From: Falsiroseomonas sp041690465
GTDB taxonomy: Bacteria; Pseudomonadota; Alphaproteobacteria; Acetobacterales; Acetobacteraceae
Reading direction: 5' to 3'
Assembly (NCBI RefSeq): GCF_041690465.1
Contig: NZ_JAWLHG010000001.1
Coordinates: 248,001-312,000 of the forward strand
DNA: 64,000 nt
Part shown: positions 51,478 to 59,712 of the stretch, piece after piece
Layout of the letters: every line of letters starts with the position of its first letter
Numbering within the stretch: position 1 is the first letter of the stretch
The notes under the pieces: generated by a model
What the model saw: the letters and a program-made list of their open reading frames with translations, nothing else
Told to the model about the DNA's origin: nothing
The model's database searches: none
Position numbers and translations under genes: made by a program

Positions 51478-52752
51478 ATGCATCTATCCGAACTCAAGGC
51501 CAAGTCCCCGGCCGAACTCCTGGCATTCGCCGAGAATCTGCAGATCGAGAACGCGTCCTCGCTGCGCAAGCAGGACATGATGTTCGCGATCCTGAAGACG
51601 CTGGCCGACAACGAGCAGGCGATCTACGGCGACGGCACGCTGGAGATCCTCTCCGATGGCTTCGGCTTCCTGCGCAGTCCGCAGGCGAACTACCTGCCGG
51701 GCCCCGACGACATCTACGTCTCCCCCGCCCAGGTACGGCGCTTCGGCCTGCGCACCGGCGACACGGTGGAAGGCCAGATCCGCGCGCCGAAGGACGGCGA
51801 GCGCTACTTCGCCCTGCTCAAGGTGGACAACGTCAACTTCGAGCCGCCCGAGGCGCTGCGCCATCGCATCAACTTCGACAATCTCACCGCGCTCTATCCG
51901 ACGCGGCGGCTGAAGATGGAGAACCCCGAGGCCGAGGCCGTCGCGAAGGGCCCGACCAAGGACTACACCCACCGCATCATCGACCTCATCGCACCGATCG
52001 GCATGGGCCAGCGCGCGCTGATCGTCTCGCCGCCGCGCACCGGCAAGACGGTGATGATGCAGAACATCGCCAAGTCCATCTCGGCGAACCACCCCGACAT
52101 CTTCCTCATCGTGCTGCTGATCGACGAGCGGCCGGAGGAAGTGACCGACATGGCCCGCACCGTCCGTGGCGAGGTCGTCGCCTCCACCTTCGACGAGCCG
52201 GCGACGCGCCATGTGCAGGTGACGGAGATGGTGCTCGAGAAGGCCAAGCGCCTGGTCGAGCACAAGCGGGACGTGGTGATCCTGCTGGATTCGATCACCC
52301 GCCTTGGCCGTGCCTACAACTCCGTCGTGCCGTCCTCCGGCAAGGTGCTGACGGGCGGCGTGGACGCCAACGCCCTGCAGCGCCCGAAGCGCTTCTTCGG
52401 CGCCGCGCGCAACATCGAGGAGGGCGGGTCTCTGACCATCATCGCCACCGCGCTGATCGACACCGGTAGCCGCATGGACGAGGTGATCTTCGAGGAGTTC
52501 AAGGGCACCGGCAATTCCGAGCTCATCCTCGACCGCAAGCTCTCCGACAAGCGCGTCTTCCCGGCGATCGACATCACCAAGTCGGGCACCCGCAAGGAGG
52601 AGCTGCTGGTGGACCGCGGCTCGCTGTCGAAGATGTGGGTTCTGCGCCGCATCCTGAACCCGATGGGTACCCAGGACGCGATGGAGTTCCTGCTGGACAA
52701 GCTGAAGTACAGCAAGACCAACCAGGACTTCTTCGACGCGATGAACACCTGA
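51478..52752 (+). CDS. rho: Transcription termination factor Rho
   Basis: A 424-residue hexameric RNA-dependent ATPase. The N-terminal Rho_N (LSELKAKSPAELLAFAENL) and the cold-shock-like RNA-binding domain (GDGTLEILSDGFGFLRSP...YLPGPDDIYVS) precede the motor: VSPPRTGKTVMM (P-loop), VLLIDERPEEVTDM, LLDSITRLGRAYN and GGVDANALQRPKRFFGAARN. Length and sequence match standard Rho. Its position between hem genes and mnmE-parAB is typical of Alphaproteobacteria. Confidence 0.98.
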   Translation: MHLSELKAKSPAELLAFAENLQIENASSLRKQDMMFAILKTLADNEQAIYGDGTLEILSDGFGFLRSPQANYLPGPDDIYVSPAQVRRFGLRTGDTVEGQIRAPKDGERYFALLKVDNVNFEPPEALRHRINFDNLTALYPTRRLKMENPEAEAVAKGPTKDYTHRIIDLIAPIGMGQRALIVSPPRTGKTVMMQNIAKSISANHPDIFLIVLLIDERPEEVTDMARTVRGEVVASTFDEPATRHVQVTEMVLEKAKRLVEHKRDVVILLDSITRLGRAYNSVVPSSGKVLTGGVDANALQRPKRFFGAARNIEEGGSLTIIATALIDTGSRMDEVIFEEFKGTGNSELILDRKLSDKRVFPAIDITKSGTRKEELLVDRGSLSKMWVLRRILNPMGTQDAMEFLLDKLKYSKTNQDFFDAMNT

Positions 52753-52895
52753 GGGCGTGCGTCGCCTCGGGTTGGCCTGACGGCACTCCCCGGCCATGGC
52801 AGTCGCATATGGCCGGAGGCAGTGCCGGATGATTCTCCCTCTCCCCCTGACGGAGGGAGATGGCCGGGTGAGGGGGTGACGCGAGGGCGTGCGTC
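52751..52895. repeat. Segment flanked by 13-bp direct repeats, downstream of rho
   Basis: GAGGGCGTGCGTC occurs at 52751-52763, spanning the last two bases of the rho stop, and again at 52883-52895. Between them lie an imperfect hairpin (52782-52826) and a purine/pyrimidine-rich stretch (CTCCCTCTCCCCCTGACGGA..) of a kind that recurs as extragenic repeats in many GC-rich Proteobacteria. It may be a small insertion with target duplication. Confidence 0.4.
52782..52826 (+). terminator. Possible rho-gene 3' hairpin
   Basis: GGCACTCCCCGGCCAT pairs with ATGGCCGGAGGCAGTGCC across an 11-base loop, with one internal bulge. It starts 30 bases after the rho stop codon. There is no T-tract, so it is likely an mRNA 3' end structure rather than a full intrinsic terminator. 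Confidence 0.45.
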
Positions 52896-52911
52896 ACCGA
52901 CTTGCCAAGGC

Positions 52912-52925
52912 TTGATCTATGTCAA
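52912..52925 (+). promoter_or_regulatory. FNR/FixK-type box upstream of the SQR-like gene
   Basis: TTGATCTATGTCAA fits the FNR/FixK consensus TTGAT-N4-ATCAA with one mismatch. Its centre (52918.5) lies about 41 bases before a predicted start near 52960 if TACTCT (52947-52952) is the -10, the geometry of class II activation. A TATATT at 52932 is an alternative -10 that would make the site overlap the promoter. Confidence 0.45.
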
Positions 52926-52991
52926 TGCTCTTATATTAGGCTTTCCTACTCTGCTTCTGCGCCGCCGACGATCGGCAGCGGGGAGCGACAC

Positions 52992-54323
52992 ATGCCAAGA
53001 ACCCTGGATTCCCGAGGCTGGGGGCCGACCATCGGACGGCGATCCCTCCTGCTTGCCAGCGGCGCTGCCGCCGCGGCACTGGCCATCCGGGCGCCACGCG
53101 CCGCGCCGGTCCGCACCGGCGCCAGGATCGTCGTTGCCGGCGCGGGCGCCGCAGGCCTCGCCGCCGCCTCGCGGCTGGCGCGGGAGCTTGAAGGCGCGAC
53201 CATCACCCTGATCGACCAGCGCAAGCCGCATCTCTATCAGCCGGGCTTCACCCTGGTCGCTGCCGGGCTGAAGCCGAAGGAGTACGTGATCGGCGAAACG
53301 CGCGCTTTCGTCCCGCCCGGCGCCACGTTGATCGAGGAGGGCGTCGCCGAGTTCGACCCCGACGGGAAGAAGGTCGTCACCGACAGTGGCCGCGCCGTAG
53401 CCTACGACTTCCTGGTGCTCGCCACCGGCCTGCAGCTCGACTACGGCGCGATCGAGGGCATGGATGTCGCGCGCATCGGGCGGGATGGCTTGGGCTCGGT
53501 CTATGCCTCGCCGGATGCGGCGCTGGCCACCTGGCAGGCGATGTCGGCCTTCGCGGATCGCGGCGGCGTGGCGCTGTTCGGGCGTCCCGCCACCGAGATG
53601 AAATGCGCCGGCGCACCGCTGAAATACGCTTTCCTCACCGATGACATCCTCCGTCGGCGCGGCAACCGGGGCCGTGCGGAGCTGATCTACAACGCGCACA
53701 ACAACGCGCTGTTCAGCGTGCCGATCGTCTCCGAGCGGGTGCGCATGCTCTACCAGGAGCGCGAGGTGAAGGTGAATTACGGCCACCAGCTGCAGGCGAT
53801 CGACCTGGGCCGGCGGATCGCCACCTTCAGCACAGCCCAGGGGCCGAAGGAGCTGCCCTACGACTTCATCAACGTGGTGCCGCCCATGCGCGCACCGCAG
53901 GCGGTGCGCAACAGCCCGCTTGGCTGGCGCAGCGGACCCTGGCAGGCCGATGGCTGGGCGGAGGTGGATCGCCACACGCTGCGCCATGCCCGCTATCCCG
54001 AGGTCTTCGCCGTCGGCGACGTGGCCGGCGTGCCCAAGGGCAAGACGGCGGCCAGCGTGAAGTGGCAGGTGCCGGTGGCGGTGGATCACCTGGTCGCGAC
54101 CATCGCCGGGCGCGAGAGCACGGCGCGCTACAACGGCTACACCTCCTGCCCGCTGATCACCCGGATCGGCCGGGCGATGCTGGTGGAGTTCGACTACCAG
54201 GACAACCTAGTGCCTTCCTTCCCCGGCGTGATCGCGCCACTCGACGAGCTGTGGATCACCTGGGTGATGAAGGAGGTCGCGCTGAAGCCGACCTACCTCG
54301 CCATGCTGCGCGGCCAGGCCTGA
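52992..54323 (+). CDS. Sulfide:quinone oxidoreductase-like FAD protein (Tat-exported)
   Basis: A 443-residue flavoprotein. A Tat motif (GRRSLLLASG, Arg16-17) directs it to the periplasm. RIVVAGAGAAGLAAASRL is the FAD dinucleotide fold, HLYQPGFTLVAAGL and FLVLATGLQLDY are SQR-like, and VFAVGDVAGVPKGKTAASV is the second FAD motif. The only two cysteines, 205 (EMKCAGAPLKY) and 386 (YTSCPL), match the conserved redox pair; the third Cys of classical SQRs is absent. GGGGAG precedes the ATG. It likely oxidises sulfide or a related sulfur compound at the membrane. Operon with the next gene. Confidence 0.85.
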   Translation: MPRTLDSRGWGPTIGRRSLLLASGAAAAALAIRAPRAAPVRTGARIVVAGAGAAGLAAASRLARELEGATITLIDQRKPHLYQPGFTLVAAGLKPKEYVIGETRAFVPPGATLIEEGVAEFDPDGKKVVTDSGRAVAYDFLVLATGLQLDYGAIEGMDVARIGRDGLGSVYASPDAALATWQAMSAFADRGGVALFGRPATEMKCAGAPLKYAFLTDDILRRRGNRGRAELIYNAHNNALFSVPIVSERVRMLYQEREVKVNYGHQLQAIDLGRRIATFSTAQGPKELPYDFINVVPPMRAPQAVRNSPLGWRSGPWQADGWAEVDRHTLRHARYPEVFAVGDVAGVPKGKTAASVKWQVPVAVDHLVATIAGRESTARYNGYTSCPLITRIGRAMLVEFDYQDNLVPSFPGVIAPLDELWITWVMKEVALKPTYLAMLRGQA

Positions 54324-54333
54324 GGAGGGCGCC

Positions 54334-54717
54334 ATGAAGGATCTTGATCTCTTCGTCTTCGTCGCGGTGTTCCAGGAGATGCTGGGGGCCTTCCTGTGGA
54401 TCGGCCTCGGCGCGGTGGCGCTCGTCGCGCTGCTCTTCGTCTGGCTGCTGCTGCGCGAGCGCGGCATGGCGGCAGGGCGGCTGGTACGGTCGGAACTGGT
54501 CGGGCTGGTTGGTGGCGTGTTGGCGATCCTGGTGATGCAGGCCGTGACGCATTCCGGCTTCTCCGATATCGGCGGCCCGATCGATTGGGTGCTGGTGGCG
54601 CTGATCTGGCTTGCCGGCTTCGTGATCGCCACGCTCGCGGCCTATGTCGGCTTCGGCCTCCTGGCGCTGCGGCGGTCGGCACCGGTCACGGGCAGGCCCC
54701 TGCAGAAGCCAGCCTGA
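54334..54717 (+). CDS. Small membrane protein (DUF5368-like)
   Basis: A 127-residue protein with three hydrophobic segments (residues ~18-42, 50-66 and 80-110). The beginning (MKDLDLFVFVAVFQEMLG) agrees with my memory of DUF5368, a family often found next to FAD oxidoreductases; I could not verify this. It starts 10 bases after the SQR-like gene with GAGGAGG upstream, so the two are one operon, and it may anchor or pass electrons for it. Confidence 0.6.
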   Translation: MKDLDLFVFVAVFQEMLGAFLWIGLGAVALVALLFVWLLLRERGMAAGRLVRSELVGLVGGVLAILVMQAVTHSGFSDIGGPIDWVLVALIWLAGFVIATLAAYVGFGLLALRRSAPVTGRPLQKPA

Positions 54718-54814
54718 CGCACGGCGGTGCGGCAAGGCCTCTTGCCGAACCGCCACCCGATCGGGGCAGGATGGCGGGCGCGCCCGGCGTGGCGCGCCGG
54801 ATCGAGGAGCCCTG

Positions 54815-55390
54815 ATGGATCGACCCACCGAGACCACGGGCAGCGCGCTGCTGCTGCGTGCCGCCACCTTTGCAGCCTGGGTGCATGCCGGTCACCGGCG
54901 CAAGGGCTCCGCCAGCGAGCCCTACGTCAACCATGTGCTGGAGGTGGCGCAGATCCTGGCCGAGCACGGCGCGCCGCAGGAGGCTGTGGTCGCCGCCCTG
55001 CTGCACGACACCATCGAGGACAGCGACAACGACCCCGAACCCATCACGCATGACCGCCTCGTGGCCGAGTTCGGCCAGGCGGTGGCGGACATCGTGGCCG
55101 AGGCGACGGATGACAAGTCGCTGCCCAAGGAGACCCGCAAGGCCCTGCAGGTGAAGCACGCACCGACCCGGAGCGATGCTGCCAAGATGCTGAAGCTGGC
55201 CGACAAGATCTCCAACTTGCGCGCCATCGCCGCGAGCCCGCCGAAGGGCTGGGACCATGCGCGCCGGGTCGAGTATGTCGGCTGGGCAGGGCGCGTAGCC
55301 GCGGGGCTGAAGGGCGCCAATCCCGCCCTCGATGCGCTGTTCGACGCCACCTACCGCGACGCCGTGGCGCGGCTGGCCGCCGAGGCATGA
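54815..55390 (+). CDS. HD-domain phosphohydrolase (MESH1/SpoT-hydrolase-like)
   Basis: A 191-residue single-domain HD protein. HAGHRRKGSASEPYVNHVLEVA, VVAALLHDTIEDSDN and LKLADKISNLRAI give the HD-type metal ligands in the order seen in MESH1 and the hydrolase half of SpoT. Small-alarmone or nucleotide pyrophosphate hydrolysis is the best guess. No synthetase domain is present. Its stop overlaps the ATG of the GNAT gene (ATGA). Confidence 0.88.
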   Translation: MDRPTETTGSALLLRAATFAAWVHAGHRRKGSASEPYVNHVLEVAQILAEHGAPQEAVVAALLHDTIEDSDNDPEPITHDRLVAEFGQAVADIVAEATDDKSLPKETRKALQVKHAPTRSDAAKMLKLADKISNLRAIAASPPKGWDHARRVEYVGWAGRVAAGLKGANPALDALFDATYRDAVARLAAEA

Positions 55391-56151
55391 GCGCCGCCCT
55401 TGCATCTGCCGCGTCGCCGGATGTGCTGGCGCTGGAGCGGGCGACGCTGACCGCCGTGCCGGCGCCGCGGCTGTTGTTCGAGGGCGGCTTCGTGGCGCGC
55501 AGCTTCGCCGGCGGCACCGGCCGAGCCAACGCCGCCTGCCCGCTGGACGCCTCGCCCGATCCCGACCTGCCGGCGCGCATCGCGCGCATCGAGGCCTTCT
55601 ACGCCCGTGCCGGCCTACGTTGCCGGTTTCGCTCCACGCCGCTCGATCCGCCTGGCCTGGCCACGTTGCTGGCGGCCCGCGGCTACCGCCCGCACGACGA
55701 GAGCCTGGTGATCGGCGGCGCGTTGGCCGGTTTCGCGGCCACCGACACGGCCTGCGAGATGCTGGCAGGCCCCGAGCCGGCCTGGATGGAGGTGCTCGCC
55801 ACCGCCGAGCATCAGGTTCCGGCGCGGCGCGCCGAGAAGCTGCGAATGCCGGACCTGCTCGGCGTGCCGGCGGCCTGGGTGCTGCTGCGTCTTGCCGGCC
55901 AGCCGGCTGCCTGCGCCTTCGTCACCGCCGATGGCGAGCTGGCGGGGTTGTTCGATCTGGCGGTGCGGCCGGCATACCGCCGCCAGGGGCTCGGCCGCCG
56001 CGTCATGGCCGCGGCTGGCGCCTGGGCGGCGGCGCAGGGTGCGCGCTTCGCCTTCGCCCAGGTCGCCTGCACCAACGCGGCGTCGCTCCGGCTGAATGCC
56101 GGGCTCGGCCTGACGGAACGCTACCGCTACCGCTACCTGCTCCCGGGCTGA
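55387..56151 (+). CDS. GNAT-family N-acetyltransferase
   Basis: A 254-residue acetyltransferase. The C-terminal ~110 residues hold the GNAT core: GELAGLFDLAVRPAYRRQGLGRRVMAAA split across strand 4 and the acetyl-CoA-binding helix (R-R-x-G-x-G), then QVACTNAASLRLNAGLGL. The N-terminal half (GGTGRANAACPLDAS, FRSTPLDPPGLATLLAARGY) has the look of the AAC-like or MSHD-like double-GNAT proteins. Substrate unknown. Co-translated with the HD hydrolase. Confidence 0.85.
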   Translation: MSAALASAASPDVLALERATLTAVPAPRLLFEGGFVARSFAGGTGRANAACPLDASPDPDLPARIARIEAFYARAGLRCRFRSTPLDPPGLATLLAARGYRPHDESLVIGGALAGFAATDTACEMLAGPEPAWMEVLATAEHQVPARRAEKLRMPDLLGVPAAWVLLRLAGQPAACAFVTADGELAGLFDLAVRPAYRRQGLGRRVMAAAGAWAAAQGARFAFAQVACTNAASLRLNAGLGLTERYRYRYLLPG

Positions 56152-56244
56152 GCCGTCCGGTCGCCGGGCGGCGCAGGCTGCGCCGCAGCCGAGCACCGGA
56201 GGCGTGAATCGCCCGACAAGTTACAGGCCCGGGAGCCGTGGCGA

Positions 56245-57219
56245 TCAGGGCGTCAGGACGGTGCTGCCGGTGGTCCGCCGCGCCTCGAGCGCGCGATGCG
56301 CCTCGGCCGCATCCTTCAGGGCGAAGCGCTGGTTCACATTGATCTTCACCGCGCCCTTGGCGACCACCTCGAACAACGCCTTGGCGCTCCCCTCGAGGTC
56401 CTCGCGCCTGGCGGTGTAGGTCGCGAGGGTGGGGCGGGTGAGATAGAGCGAGCCTTTCGCGGCCAGGACGCCGATATCCGGGATCGAGACCGGGCCGGAG
56501 GCATTCCCGTAGGACACCATCATCCCGAACGGCGCCAGGCAGTCGAGCGAGGTGAGGAAGGTGTCGCGGCCGACGCTGTCGAAGACGACCGGCAGCATGG
56601 CGCCCCCGGTGATCTCCTTGACGCGCTCGGGCAGGCTCTCGGTGCCGATCACGACGTGGTCCGCGCCGTGCGCGCGGGCGATCTCCGCCTTCGCCTCGGT
56701 GCCGACGGAGCCGATCACCGTGGCGCCGAGATGCTTCGCCCACTGCACCATGATCAGGCCGACGCCGCCGGCCGCGGCATGCACCAGGATGGTCTGGCCG
56801 GCCTGCACCTTGTAGGTGCGGTTCAGCAGGAAGCCGGCTGTCATGCCCTGCAGCATCATCGCCGCCGCCTGCTCGAAGGCGATCGCGTCCGGCAACTTCA
56901 CCAAGCGGTCCGCCTTGATGCTGCGGGCCTCGGCATAGGCGCCGATCGGCGCCGTGGCATAGGCAACCCGGTCGCCGGGCGCGACCTCGGTGACGCCTTC
57001 ACCCACCGCCTCGACCACGCCGGCGGCCTCCATGCCGATGGTCGCGGGCAGGGAGGGCGCCTTGTAGAGGCCGGTGCGGAAGTAGACGTCGATGTAGTTC
57101 AGCCCAATCGCGTGGTGCCGCACCAATGCCTCGCCGGGGCGGGGCGCGGGCAGCGGCACGTCCTCCCAGACCAGCGCCTCGGGGCCGCCATACTCGTGCA
57201 CGCGGATCGCATGGTTCAT
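56245..57219 (-). CDS. NADPH:quinone reductase (zeta-crystallin type, MDR family)
   Basis: A 324-residue medium-chain reductase. RVHEYGGPEALVWEDVPLP begins the catalytic domain, GLNYIDVYFRTGLYK is the QOR signature, and ILVHAAAGGVGLIMVQWAKHLGATVIG is the NADPH fold. It lacks the zinc-binding cysteines of alcohol dehydrogenases, as QOR does. It reduces quinones by one electron. Its ATG overlaps the stop of the Ogt gene (ATGA). Confidence 0.93.
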   Translation of the reverse strand: MNHAIRVHEYGGPEALVWEDVPLPAPRPGEALVRHHAIGLNYIDVYFRTGLYKAPSLPATIGMEAAGVVEAVGEGVTEVAPGDRVAYATAPIGAYAEARSIKADRLVKLPDAIAFEQAAAMMLQGMTAGFLLNRTYKVQAGQTILVHAAAGGVGLIMVQWAKHLGATVIGSVGTEAKAEIARAHGADHVVIGTESLPERVKEITGGAMLPVVFDSVGRDTFLTSLDCLAPFGMMVSYGNASGPVSIPDIGVLAAKGSLYLTRPTLATYTARREDLEGSAKALFEVVAKGAVKINVNQRFALKDAAEAHRALEARRTTGSTVLTP

Positions 57220-57734
57220 CGGAGGTTTGTCCCTGCAAGACCGGGCCCGAAGGGGCCCAGCGCGAGTTGAGGCTGCCCGGCCGCATCGGTCATGCGGCGC
57301 TCGTGCTCGAGCAGCCAGAGCTTGGTGGTCGGACCCTCGCCGCCCGAATAGCCGCCGAGCACGCCGCCGGCGGCGAGCACGCGGTGGCAGGGGATGAGGA
57401 TCGGGATCGGGTTGGCGCCGTTTGCCTGCCCCACGGCCCGGGCCGAGCTGCCCAGCAGCCGCGCAAGCTCGCCATAGCTGCGGGTCTGGCCAGCCGGGAT
57501 GGCGCGCAACGCCCCCCAGACGCGGCGCTGGAAGGCCGTGCCGTGCGGGGCGAGCGGCAGGTCGAAGCCGCCGCGCGCTCCGTCGAAATAGTCCTGGAGT
57601 TGCCCCACCGCCCGGCCCAGCAGTTCCGTGCGGTCCTGGTCCCGCCCCCGCCCCCAGTCGAGCGCGACGATCGCGCCGTCCTCTTCGGAAACGGTCACCT
57701 CGCCGATCGGGGTCAGGCAGGTCAGTTGTGGCAT
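57216..57734 (-). CDS. ogt: Methylated-DNA-protein-cysteine methyltransferase
   Basis: A 172-residue DNA repair protein that removes O6-methylguanine lesions by transfer to its own cysteine. GTAFQRRVWGALRAIPAGQT and YGELARLLG..ARAVGQANGANPIPILIPCHRVL are the DNA-binding helix-turn-helix and the active site with Cys116. The short form without an Ada regulatory domain fits Ogt. The start at 57734 (MPQLTCLTPIGEV) is chosen over a longer open frame. It is translated with the quinone reductase gene. Confidence 0.93.
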   Translation of the reverse strand: MPQLTCLTPIGEVTVSEEDGAIVALDWGRGRDQDRTELLGRAVGQLQDYFDGARGGFDLPLAPHGTAFQRRVWGALRAIPAGQTRSYGELARLLGSSARAVGQANGANPIPILIPCHRVLAAGGVLGGYSGGEGPTTKLWLLEHERRMTDAAGQPQLALGPFGPGLAGTNLR

Positions 57735-57888
57735 CCGGCTGCGTCCAGGGGGCGCCATGCGCCACAACATCGCGCCTCCCGTCAAGCCGGAGGTATCCGG
57801 GGCCCGCTACGCAGCCCTGGCGAGGGGTGGCCCGCATCGCTACATCGATAGCAGTCCTCTCTCTCCCTCACGCCTGCCGGAGCCGCCT

Positions 57889-58281
57889 GTGACCGATGCC
57901 CCCCCTGCCGCGACCGCGCCCGGCCGCGCTCCGGCCGACCCGCCGCCCTACTTCCGCGCCCATGTCTTCGTCTGCTGCAACCGGCGCCCGGAGGGGCACA
58001 GGCGCGGTTCCTGCGCGGCCCGCGGCAGCGAGGACCTGCGCGACTACATGAAGGTGCGCGCGAAGGAACTCGGCCGGCGGGACGTGCGCGTGAACATGGC
58101 AGGTTGCCTCGACCGCTGCGAATTCGGCCCGACGATGGTGATCTACCCCGAAGGCGTCTGGTACAGCCCGAAGACCCGCGAGGATGTGGACGAGATCCTG
58201 CAGGCGCATCTGGTCGCCGGCGGGCGCGCCACGCGGCTGATGCTGACCGAGCGGGACGTGCCGCCGCCGAAGAAGGCCTGA
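57889..58281 (+). CDS. Thioredoxin-like (2Fe-2S) ferredoxin
   Basis: A 130-residue protein. The four cysteines of the thioredoxin-like ferredoxin family are seen: HVFVCCNRRPEGHRRGSCAARG (first pair) and NMAGCLDRCEFGPTMVIYPEG (C-x3-C). A Pro/Ala-rich N-terminal extension precedes them. It carries electrons in an unknown pathway. The GTG start has CGGAG upstream. It directly precedes the parS-mnmE block, 30 bases before the site. Confidence 0.85.
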   Translation: MTDAPPAATAPGRAPADPPPYFRAHVFVCCNRRPEGHRRGSCAARGSEDLRDYMKVRAKELGRRDVRVNMAGCLDRCEFGPTMVIYPEGVWYSPKTREDVDEILQAHLVAGGRATRLMLTERDVPPPKKA

Positions 58282-58311
58282 GCGGCCGCTCCCTCGTGCG
58301 GGCACGGGGGG

Positions 58312-58327
58312 TGTTTCACGTGAAACA
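58312..58327. other. parS site 1
   Basis: TGTTTCACGTGAAACA is an exact match to the bacterial parS consensus. The palindrome extends to 26 bp (58307-58332) with flanking G/C runs. It lies at the 5' end of mnmE. ParB from the same window would nucleate here for origin segregation. Confidence 0.95.
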
Positions 58328-58364
58328 CCCCCTCCGGCGGGCAGCGAGCAGGCAGATCGAGCGG

Positions 58365-59693
58365 ATGAGCGACACCCAGCACACGATCTTTGCGAAGGCG
58401 TCCGGCGCCGGGCAGGCCGCCGTGGCGGTGATCCGGCTTTCGGGCCCCCATACCGACAAGGTCATCGCCCGCCTGGCCGGCAGGCTCCCGGCACCGCGTG
58501 TCGCGACGCTCCGCCGGCTGCGCTGCCCGGATACCGGCGAGACACTCGACCAGGCGCTGGTTCTCTGGTTTCCCGCCCCGCGCAGCTACACCGGCGGGGA
58601 TGCCGGCGAGTTGCACCTGCACGGCGGCGCCGCGGTGCTGGCCGGCGTCTCGGCTGCGCTGGTGGCGCTTGGCTGCCGCCCCGCCGAGCCCGGTGAGTTC
58701 ACCCGGCGCGCCTTCCTGCACGGCAAGCTGGACCTCACCCAGGCAGAGGCCATCGGCGACCTGGTCGCGGCGGAGACCGCCGCCCAACGCCGCCAGGCCC
58801 TGCGCCAGGCGGACGGCGCCCTCTCGAGGCTCTGTGAGGGCTGGACCGGCAGGGCCACGCGCCTGCTCGCCCACCAGGAAGCGGCCATCGAGTTCGAGAT
58901 GGACGATCTGCCCACCGGGCTCGATGCCCGCGCGCGCAGCGAGGCAACCCTGCTGCGCCAGGAGATCGCCCGCCATCTCGACGATGGCGGCAGGGGCGAG
59001 AAGCTGCGCGAGGGCTTGTCCATCGCGATTCTCGGCGCGCCGAATGCGGGCAAGTCATCGCTGCTGAACGCGCTCGTCGGGCGCGATGCAGCCATCGTCT
59101 CCGCCCGGCCAGGCACGACACGTGACGTGGTGGAATGCCGCCTCGATCTGGGGGGCGTGCCGGCGGTGCTCGCGGATACGGCCGGCCTTCGCCGCGCCTC
59201 AGACGACATCGAGCAGGAGGGTGTGCGGCGCGCCCGGGCACGCGCCGGATCGGCCGATCTTGTCCTGGCCGTCTTTCCGGCCGACACGGTGCCCGACGAG
59301 GAGACCCTCTCCCTGCTGAAGGCCCGGCCGGATGCGCTGCCCGTCATGACCAAGTGCGATCTCGCCGCGCCGCCAGTGATGCCGGATGGCGTGAGACCCC
59401 TTCGGACCAGTGCCAGGACCGGCGCGGGCCTCGCCGAGCTGCGTGCCGCGCTTGCCGCCGCCGCGGCAACCCGCGCCGGGCTGGCCGAGGCGCCGCTGCT
59501 CACCCGCAGCCGCCATCGCGCAGCACTCGTCGAGGCGGTGGCGCTCCTCGCCGAAGGCGAGGCAGCCGCGCTACCGGAGCTTGCTGCGGAGGCCTATCGC
59601 GGGGCCGTTCTGGCGCTCGGGCGGCTCACCGGGCGCGTCGGGGTCGAGGACGTGCTGGATATCGTCTTCGAGGACTTCTGCATCGGCAAGTAG
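58365..59693 (+). CDS. mnmE: tRNA modification GTPase MnmE
   Basis: A 442-residue GTPase that with MnmG makes the cmnm5 group on wobble uridine. IFAKASGAGQAAVAVIRLSG and SYTGGDAGELHLHGG are the formyl-THF domain. The G domain has GAPNAGKSSLLNALVG (P-loop, about residue 223), GTTRD, ADTAGLR and TKCD. The C-terminal FCIGK has the catalytic Cys. ATG 58365 gives the usual N-terminus; an in-frame GTG at 58311, inside parS, would add FHVK... and is possible. Confidence 0.96.
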   Translation: MSDTQHTIFAKASGAGQAAVAVIRLSGPHTDKVIARLAGRLPAPRVATLRRLRCPDTGETLDQALVLWFPAPRSYTGGDAGELHLHGGAAVLAGVSAALVALGCRPAEPGEFTRRAFLHGKLDLTQAEAIGDLVAAETAAQRRQALRQADGALSRLCEGWTGRATRLLAHQEAAIEFEMDDLPTGLDARARSEATLLRQEIARHLDDGGRGEKLREGLSIAILGAPNAGKSSLLNALVGRDAAIVSARPGTTRDVVECRLDLGGVPAVLADTAGLRRASDDIEQEGVRRARARAGSADLVLAVFPADTVPDEETLSLLKARPDALPVMTKCDLAAPPVMPDGVRPLRTSARTGAGLAELRAALAAAAATRAGLAEAPLLTRSRHRAALVEAVALLAEGEAAALPELAAEAYRGAVLALGRLTGRVGVEDVLDIVFEDFCIGK

Positions 59694-59712
59694 CCGGCCT
59701 ATACCGCCTACC

